From positions 1-51,937 of the forward strand of contig SFDM01000038.1 in assembly GCA_004558205.1 (NCBI GenBank): a DNA stretch of 51,937 bases. The letters run 5' to 3'. Made by a program: the position numbers and the translations under genes. Below, in pieces: positions 23,312 to 30,792 of the stretch. The notes below the pieces were generated by a model. The model worked only from the letters and a program-made list of their open reading frames with translations, was not told the origin of the DNA and searched no databases. This DNA comes from Pyramidobacter piscolens. GTDB taxonomy: Bacteria > Synergistota > Synergistia > Synergistales > Dethiosulfovibrionaceae. Position 1 is the stretch's first letter. Each line of letters opens with the position of its first letter.

Positions 23312-24592
23312 ATGAGCGCAATTATAGGAGTACATGCAAGAGAAATTCTGGATTCTCGCGGCAACCCGACGGTGGAGACGGAAGTCTGGCTTGAAAGCGG
23401 CGAAGTCGCCAGGGGGGGAGTGCCCTCCGGCGCTTCTACGGGAACCTTTGAAGCCGTGGAGCTTCGAGACGGCGGCAGCCGTTACGGCGGCAAGGGCGTC
23501 GAGAAGGCCGTAAAAAACGTGAATGAAATTATCGCGCCGGAAGTGGTCGGCATGGACGCCGACGACCTCAGAGGCGTGGACCGCGTGATGCGCGACCTGG
23601 ACGGCACGCCGAACAAGGGCAAGTTGGGCGCCAACGCCATCCTGGGTGTGTCCATGGCGGTGACGCGCGCCGCGGCCATGTCCCACGACCAGACGCTGTG
23701 GAACTACATCGGCGGGCTCAATCCCCTATCCATCCCCACGCCCATGATGAACGTGATCAACGGCGGCGCCCACGCCGACAACAACCTGGACATCCAGGAA
23801 TTCATGATCGTCCCCCATGGCGCCGAAACCTTCAAAGAAGCGCTGCGCATGGGCGCCGAGACCTACCACGTCCTGAAAAAAATTCTCGTCAAGGAAGGCT
23901 TCAGCACGGGCCTGGGCGACGAAGGCGGTTTCGCCCCGAACTTCACGAGCAACCGCATGGGGCTGGAATACCTGGTCAAAGCCATTGAAGCCGCTGGCTA
24001 CGAGCCTGGACGCCAGATTTCAATCGCCATCGACTCGGCCATCAGCGACCTCTTTTCCGATGGGCTGTACCATTTCAAAGGCGAAGGCAGGGACTTCACG
24101 CCCGCTGAGCTGGTGGACTATTACGACCAGATTTCCACTGACTTCCCCATCGTCTCCATCGAAGACGGCATGGCCGAAGACGATTGGGAAGGCTGGCGGC
24201 TGCTCAACGCCAAGATCGGCGGCCGGATCCAGCTGGTGGGCGACGACCTTTTCGTGACCAATCCCGAGCGCCTTGCCCGCGGCATCGAGCTGAAAGCCGC
24301 CAACTCCGTCTTGATCAAGCTCAATCAGATTGGCTCCGTATCGGAGACGCTGGACGTGATCGCCATGGCCCGCGCCGCCGGTTTCTCCTGGGTTGTGTCC
24401 CACCGTTCGGGCGAGACCGACGACAGCTTCATCGCCGACCTCGCGGTGGCCACGGCGTCGGGGCAGATCAAGACCGGCGCTCCCGCCAGGATGGACCGCG
24501 TCGCCAAATACAACCAGCTTCTCCGTATCGAAGAAGCCTTGGAAGGGCAGGCCCCTTATGCCGGTTTGTCCACGTTCCAAGCTCGTCCCTAA
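23312..24592 (+). CDS. eno: Enolase
   Basis: A 426-residue glycolytic enzyme converting 2-phosphoglycerate to phosphoenolpyruvate with Mg2+. The family N-terminus (ILDSRGNPTVE) and loop GASTGTFEAVELRDG are present. Catalytic and metal residues lie in GLGDEGGFAPN, SIEDGMAEDDWEGW, GDDLFVTN, LIKLNQIGSVSET and SHRSGETDD. Length is normal. The ribosome binding site is AGGAGG. It lies 24 bp before rex. Confidence 0.97.
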   Translation: MSAIIGVHAREILDSRGNPTVETEVWLESGEVARGGVPSGASTGTFEAVELRDGGSRYGGKGVEKAVKNVNEIIAPEVVGMDADDLRGVDRVMRDLDGTPNKGKLGANAILGVSMAVTRAAAMSHDQTLWNYIGGLNPLSIPTPMMNVINGGAHADNNLDIQEFMIVPHGAETFKEALRMGAETYHVLKKILVKEGFSTGLGDEGGFAPNFTSNRMGLEYLVKAIEAAGYEPGRQISIAIDSAISDLFSDGLYHFKGEGRDFTPAELVDYYDQISTDFPIVSIEDGMAEDDWEGWRLLNAKIGGRIQLVGDDLFVTNPERLARGIELKAANSVLIKLNQIGSVSETLDVIAMARAAGFSWVVSHRSGETDDSFIADLAVATASGQIKTGAPARMDRVAKYNQLLRIEEALEGQAPYAGLSTFQARP

Positions 24593-24616
24593 GCTGGAGA
24601 AGGATGGAGAATTACA

Positions 24617-25285
24617 GTGAGTTCCCCCATCCCTTCGAAAAAAGAACAGATTACGGACCCCACCGTAGGACGTCTCGTCGCCTACCGGCGGTTGCTGATG
24701 CGCCTTGTGGACGAGGGGATACCGCTGGTCTCTTCAAAGGAGATCGGCGAAATGCTCCGCCTCAAATCCTGCCAGGTCCGCAAAGATCTTTCCTACCTCG
24801 GCGAGTTCGGAAAAAGAGGCGTGGGGTACAATGTCAAACGGCTTCTGGAGGACCTGGCCGGAATTCTCGCCCCCTTTGAGATATGGCGTATCGGCATGGT
24901 TGGCGTGGGGCGCCTCGGCGAAGCGCTGTTGAACCATCGTTCCTTTCTGAGCGAGAACTACGAGGTGACGGCGCTCTTTGACGTCAATAAAGAAAAAGTC
25001 GGACACGCCTACGCAGGGAAAATCTGTTATCATATCGACCATCTGCCCGAGATCATCGTCCAGAAAAACATCTCCGTACTGATGCTCACGGTGCCCCAGC
25101 AGGCAGCTCAGTCTGTGGTTGATTTGGCGCTTACGACGGGAAAGATCGAGGGCATCCTGAACTTCTCCTCCACGGTGATCACGGTTCCCCCGCAGGTGCA
25201 GGTCAAGGACGTGGACATCTTTATCGAGTTGGAAAAGCTCCTTTTTAGACTGAAGGCCAACGAGCAGAAAAGAAAACAATTTTAG
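24617..25285 (+). CDS. rex: Redox-sensing transcriptional repressor Rex
   Basis: A 222-residue dimeric repressor that senses the NADH/NAD+ ratio. The N-terminal winged helix contains VSSKEIGEMLRLKSCQVRKDLSYLGEFG, the usual Rex recognition region. A Rossmann fold follows with GMVGVGRLGEALL near 93. A C-terminal helix (FIELEKLLFRLKANEQ) is used for domain swapping in the family. The start is GTG at 24617 behind GGATGGAG. Its position after eno suggests coupling of redox sensing with glycolysis. No ROP-box operator was located nearby. Confidence 0.95.
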   Translation: MSSPIPSKKEQITDPTVGRLVAYRRLLMRLVDEGIPLVSSKEIGEMLRLKSCQVRKDLSYLGEFGKRGVGYNVKRLLEDLAGILAPFEIWRIGMVGVGRLGEALLNHRSFLSENYEVTALFDVNKEKVGHAYAGKICYHIDHLPEIIVQKNISVLMLTVPQQAAQSVVDLALTTGKIEGILNFSSTVITVPPQVQVKDVDIFIELEKLLFRLKANEQKRKQF

Positions 25286-25304
25286 ACTTTCTGCGCCGGG
25301 GGGT

Positions 25305-25334
25305 TTGAAAAAGAGCATGGAAGCATGTTAGAAT
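25305..25334 (+). promoter_or_regulatory. Promoter of yajC
   Basis: TTGAAA (25305-25310), an 18-bp spacer, then TAGAAT (25329-25334) with an extended TG just before. The leader is about 40 nt. Confidence 0.65.
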
Positions 25335-25381
25335 CAGAAGCGTGAGATCAATTGAAATTAACTTACAGGAGGTCATTTTTA

Positions 25382-25822
25382 ATGTACAAAAGTGGACTTT
25401 TAGCAGCGGTTATGGGATTGGCATCGTGCAATGCGGCTTTGGCGGACACGCCCGCGGCTGCGCCAGCGGCTGGCGGCAACGCGCTTTCGGCGTTCTTCCC
25501 GCTGATCATCTTCGTGGTGATCTTCTATTTCTTCATCCTTCGTCCTCAGAAGAAGCGCCAGAAGACTCACGAGAACCTGGTTTCATCCCTGGCTCGCGGC
25601 GACAAGATCATCACCGCCGGCGGCTTCTTCGGCATTGTCCGCGAAGTCAAGGATGACAGCGTCATCATCGAGATTGCCGAGGGGATTAAGGCCCGTATTC
25701 TGAAGGGCTCCATTTCCACGAAGGTCACTGCTGCTGAAGCTCCCGCCGCCCCTGCGGAGCCGGCTCCCGCCGCCGAGGCTCCCGCTGAGGCTGCCCCTGC
25801 CGAGAAGGAAGAGCAGAAGTAG
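25382..25822 (+). CDS. yajC: Preprotein translocase subunit YajC
   Basis: A 146-residue inner-membrane accessory subunit of the Sec translocon that associates with SecDF. The membrane helix (ALSAFFPLIIFVVIFYFFILRP) ends in the conserved RPQKKRQK. The domain GDKIITAGGFFGIVREVKDD is typical. It is longer than the usual 100-110 residues: a signal-like segment (GLLAAVMGLASC...) precedes the helix, and the C-terminus is an Ala/Pro/Glu-rich tail after about 115. The start at 25382 follows AGGAGG; ten in-frame codons upstream are excluded on that basis. Confidence 0.92.
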   Translation: MYKSGLLAAVMGLASCNAALADTPAAAPAAGGNALSAFFPLIIFVVIFYFFILRPQKKRQKTHENLVSSLARGDKIITAGGFFGIVREVKDDSVIIEIAEGIKARILKGSISTKVTAAEAPAAPAEPAPAAEAPAEAAPAEKEEQK

Positions 25823-25831
25823 CCCTTTCCC

Positions 25832-25864
25832 GGAGCGGATGGTTCTTCGTCCGCTCCTTTTTTT
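25832..25864 (+). terminator. Terminator between yajC and secD
   Basis: GGAGCGGA and TCCGCTCC form a perfect 8-bp stem with a 10-nt loop, followed by at least seven T. As secD starts only 38 bp later, this may set the yajC:secDF ratio by partial termination. Confidence 0.8.
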
Positions 25865-25901
25865 CATCTCATGAGCATCACTTCTTTCGGGAGGTATAGA
25901 A

Positions 25902-27290
25902 ATGTTGAAAAAGGATCGCTGGCGGCTGATCTTTATGATCACCGTCATCGCAGTATCAGCCTTTGTAGTTTTAAGAGGCAAAATCAACCTGGGGCTTGAC
26001 CTTCGCGGCGGCGCCCATATTGTGCTTCAGGCAAGCGGCACCAAAGACGCGCCGCTGACGCCCGACAGTCTTGACCGCCTGCTGATCGTGCTGCGCAACC
26101 GCGTGGACCAGTACGGCGTGGCGGAGCCTCTTCTGCAGAAACAGGGCGCCGACCGCGTGATCGTCGACCTGCCCGGCGTTGAAGACCCGCAGGCCGCGCT
26201 TCGTCTGATCGGACGCACGGCCCTTCTGGAGTTCCGCGAGGTGCTTCAAAGCTCGCAGCCCCTGCCGCCCCAAGCGGAACGCAAGAACTACGACAGCGAC
26301 GAGGAGTTCAACGCGGCCGTAGAGCGCTGGAACGCCTATAAGGCCCAGCAGGAACAGGCCAAGGAAAAGCTCGCCAAGGACGCTGAAGGCAAGGAAGACC
26401 AGCTTGTGGCGACAGGCGACGACGGTACTATCTATCTGCTCGGCAAGGTCTATCTGACGGGCAAGGCGCTGCAGAACGCCAAGCAGGAGTACGACCAGGT
26501 GGGACGTCCCGATATCTCACTGGAGTTCTCCGGCGAAGGCGGCGAACTGTTTGAAAAGGCCACCGAAGCCACCGTGGGCCGGCAGCTGGCCATGGTGCTC
26601 GATGGCGTCGTGATCTCGGCCCCCCGCGTGAACGAGCGCATTTCCGGCGGCAAGGCCGTGATCACCGGACGCTTCTCCGTTGAGGAAGCCCGCAGCGTGG
26701 CCATCATGCTCCGCGCCGGCGCACTGCCCGTCAACGTGGAGATCCTCGAAAACCGTTCCGTCGGCCCCTCCTTGGGTTCCGACTCCATTCAGGCGGGCAT
26801 TTACGCCGGTACGATCGGCCTGGCCGCGGTATTTCTGTTCATGCTCTTCTATTACCGCCTCTGGGGCGTGACGGCCGACATCTCCCTGATCACCACGCTT
26901 CTCGTGCTGTTCGCCCAGCTTATGGCCGTGAAGGCCACCCTGACCATGCCCGGCATCGCCGGCATCATCCTGACCATCGGCATGGCCGTGGACAGCAACA
27001 TCCTGATCTTCGAGAGAATTAAGGAAGAGTTGTTTGCGGGCAAGACGCCCAACGCGGCTCTCACCTCGGGATTCGGCAACGCGCTGACCACCATTCTGGA
27101 CTCCAACATCACCACGGTCATCGCCGCCGCGGCTCTGTACTATTACGGCAGCGGCCCTCTGCGCGGCTTCGCCCTGACCCTGACGCTGGGCATTATCGCC
27201 AGCCTCTTCAGCGCGCTGGCCGTCAACAGGGTGCTGCTTCAGTTCCTCGTGGCCCGCTCCAGCAAGACCTTCCAGCTTCGGGCTAAGTAG
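25902..27290 (+). CDS. secD: Protein translocase subunit SecD
   Basis: A 462-residue RND-type membrane protein that uses the proton or sodium gradient to pull exported proteins across the membrane with SecF. A single N-terminal helix is followed by the LGLDLRGGAHIVLQ motif. The periplasmic P1 domain includes LRNRVDQYGVAEPLLQKQG and a charged insertion near 125-165. Five more helices follow, with GIAGIILTIGMAVDSNILIFERIKEE. Length is somewhat short but complete. The ribosome binding site is GGGAGG. Confidence 0.95.
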   Translation: MLKKDRWRLIFMITVIAVSAFVVLRGKINLGLDLRGGAHIVLQASGTKDAPLTPDSLDRLLIVLRNRVDQYGVAEPLLQKQGADRVIVDLPGVEDPQAALRLIGRTALLEFREVLQSSQPLPPQAERKNYDSDEEFNAAVERWNAYKAQQEQAKEKLAKDAEGKEDQLVATGDDGTIYLLGKVYLTGKALQNAKQEYDQVGRPDISLEFSGEGGELFEKATEATVGRQLAMVLDGVVISAPRVNERISGGKAVITGRFSVEEARSVAIMLRAGALPVNVEILENRSVGPSLGSDSIQAGIYAGTIGLAAVFLFMLFYYRLWGVTADISLITTLLVLFAQLMAVKATLTMPGIAGIILTIGMAVDSNILIFERIKEELFAGKTPNAALTSGFGNALTTILDSNITTVIAAAALYYYGSGPLRGFALTLTLGIIASLFSALAVNRVLLQFLVARSSKTFQLRAK

Positions 27291-27303
27291 AGAGGTGAGG
27301 ACA

Positions 27304-28182
27304 ATGAGATTTAACATTCCCTTTATGCGCTATCACAAGATCTTTATCGCCATCGCGGCGAGCTTCGTGATCCTGAGCCTCGGGCTCGTGTTTGCCCGCG
27401 GCTTCAACCTGGGCATCGACTTCACGGGCGGCAACCTGATTCAGATTGAGTTCCCCGAGCCCGTGGAAGTGTCCCAGGTCCGCGACGCCATGGCGAAGGT
27501 CGGCTACGGCCAGGCTGTGATCCAGTCCTACAGCAGCACCGGAGTCATCATCAGGCTTCAGGGCAGCAGCGAGCTGACGCCCGCGGACCTGCGCGACAAG
27601 GTCGTTAAGGCTGTGGACGCGCTGCATTCGGGCAGCGTCAAGCTTGTGGGCTTTGAAATGGTGGGGCCCACCGTCGGTTCCGAGCTGAGAAATCAGGCCA
27701 TCCTGGCTTCGGCGATCTCCCTGGCCGGCATCCTGCTGTACATTACCTTCCGTTTCCGTTTCCGCTTCGCCCTGGTCAGCGTGGTCGCGCTGATCCACGA
27801 CACGGTGCTTGTGCTGGGGCTGTTCAGCCTGCTTCATCTGGAGCTGGGCATGACCTTCATTGCCGCGATCCTGACCACCATCGGCTACTCGCTGAACGAC
27901 ACCATCGTCATCCTGGACCGCGTCCGCGAGAACTGGCGCTCTCTTCCGACCAAGGGGATGGCGGCGCTGTTGGACGAGGCCATCAACCAGACCTTGGCCA
28001 GGACGATCAACACCAGCTTGACCACCTTCTTCCCCGTGCTGGCCTTCTTCATCTGGGGCGGCCCCGTGCTTTCAGGGTTCTCCCTGGCGATCATGGCGGG
28101 CATCGTCGTCGGCGGCTACAGCTCCGTCTGCGTTACCAGCTCCGTGCTCTACCTGTGGCAGCAGTATTCGCCCGAAAAATAA
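27304..28182 (+). CDS. secF: Protein translocase subunit SecF
   Basis: A 292-residue partner of SecD with six helices. Family motifs: GFNLGIDFTGGNLIQIEF after the first helix, GPTVGSELRNQAILAS before helix 2, and IGYSLNDTIVILDRVRENWR. The start at 27304 has GAGGTGAGG; a nearby in-frame codon nine bases earlier is less well placed. It is separated from secD by 13 bp, so the two are surely co-transcribed. Confidence 0.95.
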   Translation: MRFNIPFMRYHKIFIAIAASFVILSLGLVFARGFNLGIDFTGGNLIQIEFPEPVEVSQVRDAMAKVGYGQAVIQSYSSTGVIIRLQGSSELTPADLRDKVVKAVDALHSGSVKLVGFEMVGPTVGSELRNQAILASAISLAGILLYITFRFRFRFALVSVVALIHDTVLVLGLFSLLHLELGMTFIAAILTTIGYSLNDTIVILDRVRENWRSLPTKGMAALLDEAINQTLARTINTSLTTFFPVLAFFIWGGPVLSGFSLAIMAGIVVGGYSSVCVTSSVLYLWQQYSPEK

Positions 28183-28196
28183 ACTCTATCGCTATG

Positions 28197-28232
28197 GCCC
28201 GTCCGCGCTGGATTTCCCGCGGACGGGCTTTT
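28197..28232 (+). terminator. Terminator after secF
   Basis: A perfect 11-bp stem (GCCCGTCCGCG / CGCGGACGGGC) with a 10-nt loop, followed by TTTT. Confidence 0.85.
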
Positions 28233-28262
28233 CATGTTTTCACGAGCGTCAGCCGTCCGTTA

Positions 28263-28428
28263 ATACTAATTACCTATAGAACGGCTAAACTAACGTCCGG
28301 GGCCGCCCGAGGGGCATAGAGCCGCTAAAGGCTGTCTCGGCATATTCGGCCTGCCTATACTCGCTTTGTGGATAGTCCTCGAGCCGTCCCCTCAGCAGGT
28401 ATTCATTATTTCAGTGGGTAATTGGTAT
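28263..28428. repeat. Family B repeat, copy B2 (complete, with terminal inverted repeats)
   Basis: A 166-bp element. The left end is ATACTAATTACCTA; the right end on the other strand is ATACCAATTACCCA. The core is an imperfect palindrome and matches the reverse complement of B1. There is no coding content. The terminal sequence is the same as that of family A copies although the cores differ. Confidence 0.8.
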
Positions 28429-28605
28429 AAATTGCAATTTTAGAGGAGATCCGTGTTCACGGTTTCAGAGATGGAGGCGAGCTGCCGCCGGCCGTAGTTT
28501 CACCGGGGATAGGCCGTTCCCTTGCAGGTTCAACTCGGTTCTTTGAAAAAAAAAAGCCCAATTTGCCGAAAACCTACTTTAACAGCGTTTCAGCGGCGCT
28601 AAATC
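28429..28605. other. Non-coding gap between repeat B2 and the LapA-like gene
   Basis: This stretch holds GC-rich blocks with small possible stems and an A-run (about 28543-28552). I recognise no known RNA or protein in it. Confidence 0.4.
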
Positions 28606-28614
28606 TGGTAAAAT
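28606..28614 (+). promoter_or_regulatory. Extended -10 element of the LapA-like gene
   Basis: TGG TAAAAT, about 55 nt before the ATG. It would be the promoter entering the long downstream gene cluster. No good -35 is seen. Confidence 0.45.
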
Positions 28615-28668
28615 GTCCAAGAGATCATCTGTTTCTTTTTGTGATTCAGCTCCGAAGGAGGGTGCGGA

Positions 28669-29010
28669 ATGAGAAGCTATGGGCTGGGACTTGGTTTTAT
28701 CGCGATGCTCGCGGCTCTTTTTGCGGTTCAGAATCAGGATATGCTGGCCGTGCGTTTTATGGCCTGGGACTTTGCGCTGCCTCAGGGGCTGTGGGAGATT
28801 TTTTTGTTTTTCCTGGGGATCGTGCTGATGTGGGGCATTTCCATGGCGGCGACCTGGGAAGCCCGATTCAGAAACCGGCGCGAGCTGGAGCGCTGCCGGC
28901 GCAGGGTTGCCGCGCTTGAGAAGGAAAAAGACGCGCTGCTGGCCGCCATGAAGGCCGCGGGCGCGTCTCAGGAAGAGATTACTTTCATAGAAGATGGGAC
29001 CTCTTTGTAG
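28669..29010 (+). CDS. LapA-domain (DUF1049) membrane protein
   Basis: A 113-residue inner-membrane protein with two helices (about 5-24 and 40-62) and the family segment FAVQNQDMLAVRFMAWDF between them. A cytoplasmic coiled coil (about 68-95, rich in Glu, Arg and Leu) follows. In E. coli the homologue LapA works with LapB in regulating LPS synthesis, but no LapB is seen here, so the role is unknown. The ribosome binding site is GGAGGG. It is the first gene of the 22-kb plus-strand cluster. Confidence 0.75.
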   Translation: MRSYGLGLGFIAMLAALFAVQNQDMLAVRFMAWDFALPQGLWEIFLFFLGIVLMWGISMAATWEARFRNRRELERCRRRVAALEKEKDALLAAMKAAGASQEEITFIEDGTSL

Positions 29011-29093
29011 AAGTGGAGCCATCGTTTCTGAGCTGTCGGACGGAAGCACCAGGCAGAGTTCCGACAGGATCGATAACTGCAAGGAAGGAATGT

Positions 29094-30767
29094 TTGTCTT
29101 TGATTCCGGTTTGTTCTTTAAACGAGTTGAGCATCTTCCGGCCCGATGCGAGGACCCGCGACCTCGCCCGCCGGCTGGAATGTTCTGAAGTGACGGCGGC
29201 GGTGCTCGGCAGCCGCGAGTCCGGGGAGGACGTCCTCCGGCAGCTTTTGAGCACTCCCGATCTGCGGGGGCAGCTGGCGGACCTGGACATGGGGCGCGCG
29301 GCCGAAGCGGCGAGAGCCCTGTGGCAGAGATCCGTGCCCGAGAAAAAAGTGTTCGTCTACGGGGATTACGACGTGGACGGCGTCTCCTCCACGGTTCTGG
29401 CCATGGAACTGGCGCAGCAGAGCGGCGCCGCGTCGGTGACCTATTACATTCCCGACCGGCAGGCCGAAGGCTACGGGCTGCACAGGGAAAACATGCGCCG
29501 CATCCTGGCCGACGGTTTTGACTGCCTGATCGTGGTGGACTGCGGTTCCAAGGACGTGGAAGCCGTGGAGATGGCGAAAAGCGCGGGGCTGAACGTGATC
29601 ATCTTTGACCACCACTCCGTGGAGGGCGACGTGGTCTCCCTGGAGAGCTTCATCAACCCCCAGGTCGACGGCGACGAGGAAAGCAAGAAGCTCTGCGCGA
29701 CGGCGGTGCTCTGGTGCTGGGCCTGGAAAGCCAGGCTCATCTCCGAGGCGAGGCTGGCCGACCTGCTGCAGCTGGTGGCACTGGCCACGGTTTCGGACTG
29801 CATGCCCCTGGGGCCCCTGAACCGCGCCTTAGCCCGCGAAGGCATGAAAATGATGCGCCGGCGGCCGAGAAGGGGGCTGGCGGAGCTGATCCACGCCCTC
29901 TGCCCTACCGAGCCCGATGCCCTTTTGGACGAGAACAGGCTCGCCATGAGGATCATCCCCTGCCTGAACGCCGCCGGGCGCGTTCAGGTTGCGGACGTGG
30001 CCGTGAACGTGCTCTACGGCCGCGGTTCCGATCTGGAGCTTCAGCGCAGCGTGGAAGAACTGCTGAGCCTGAACAGAAAGCGCCGCGACATCTCCATGAC
30101 GATCTGCAACAGCATCAACGTGGGCCTGGAAAACGGCGAAGAGTCCCAAGTCCTCTACAACGGGGGCTGGCCCGTGGGCATACTGAGCGCTATCGCCAGC
30201 CGCCTGTGCAGCGAGCATAATAAGGCCTTTGCCCTTGCGGCGCCCTCCGGCTCGGGGATCAGGGGAACCCTGCGGGTGCCTGACGGCGCCAACGCCGTGG
30301 AACTGCTGTCACGGCTCGACGGCCTTCTTGAGGGCTGGGGCGGCCACCGCAGTGCCGCCGGCTTTTCCGTGGACCAGCTGAAATGGCCTCGCGTGGCCAA
30401 GGAACTGAACAGCATGCTGACGAACATCAAAGTCGAGAAGGCGCGCGAAGAGGTGATCCTCTTTGATCCAGGCCAGATCGGCCGCGACGACTGGGGCGAC
30501 GTGCTCCGTATCGGCCCCTTCGGCAACGGCAATCCATCGCCGGCCTTTTTCGCGCCCATGGATCCCGACGTGACCTACATGCCCCTGGGAAAGAAAGGGC
30601 TTCACGCCAGAGTCCTGATCGGCGGGAGCGCGCTCATCGCCTTCAATGGAGCGCAGCAGCTGGAGAGCACCCAAGGCATCCGCGGCTGGATCTATAAACC
30701 GCGCCTCAACCTGTGGCAGGGACGGATGAACCTGCAGTTTATCGTCGAAAGAATTGTTGTGGCCTGA
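29094..30767 (+). CDS. recJ: RecJ-like single-stranded DNA exonuclease (DHH family)
   Basis: A 557-residue nuclease. DHH phosphoesterase motifs in order: YGDYDVDGVSS near 88, VVDCGS, FDHHSVEG near 171, and a C-terminal DHHA1 domain with GGHRSAAGFSV. RecJ degrades 5' ended single strands in recombination and mismatch repair. I prefer the TTG at 29094 because AAGGAAGG lies five nt upstream. A GTG at 29013, just after the preceding stop, gives 27 more residues but has no ribosome binding site. A short inverted repeat (TGTCGGA / TCCGACA, 29034-29066) lies between the two candidates. Confidence 0.85.
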   Translation: MSLIPVCSLNELSIFRPDARTRDLARRLECSEVTAAVLGSRESGEDVLRQLLSTPDLRGQLADLDMGRAAEAARALWQRSVPEKKVFVYGDYDVDGVSSTVLAMELAQQSGAASVTYYIPDRQAEGYGLHRENMRRILADGFDCLIVVDCGSKDVEAVEMAKSAGLNVIIFDHHSVEGDVVSLESFINPQVDGDEESKKLCATAVLWCWAWKARLISEARLADLLQLVALATVSDCMPLGPLNRALAREGMKMMRRRPRRGLAELIHALCPTEPDALLDENRLAMRIIPCLNAAGRVQVADVAVNVLYGRGSDLELQRSVEELLSLNRKRRDISMTICNSINVGLENGEESQVLYNGGWPVGILSAIASRLCSEHNKAFALAAPSGSGIRGTLRVPDGANAVELLSRLDGLLEGWGGHRSAAGFSVDQLKWPRVAKELNSMLTNIKVEKAREEVILFDPGQIGRDDWGDVLRIGPFGNGNPSPAFFAPMDPDVTYMPLGKKGLHARVLIGGSALIAFNGAQQLESTQGIRGWIYKPRLNLWQGRMNLQFIVERIVVA

Positions 30768-30792
30768 AGCCATGAAGGAGGCGTGAGAGATT

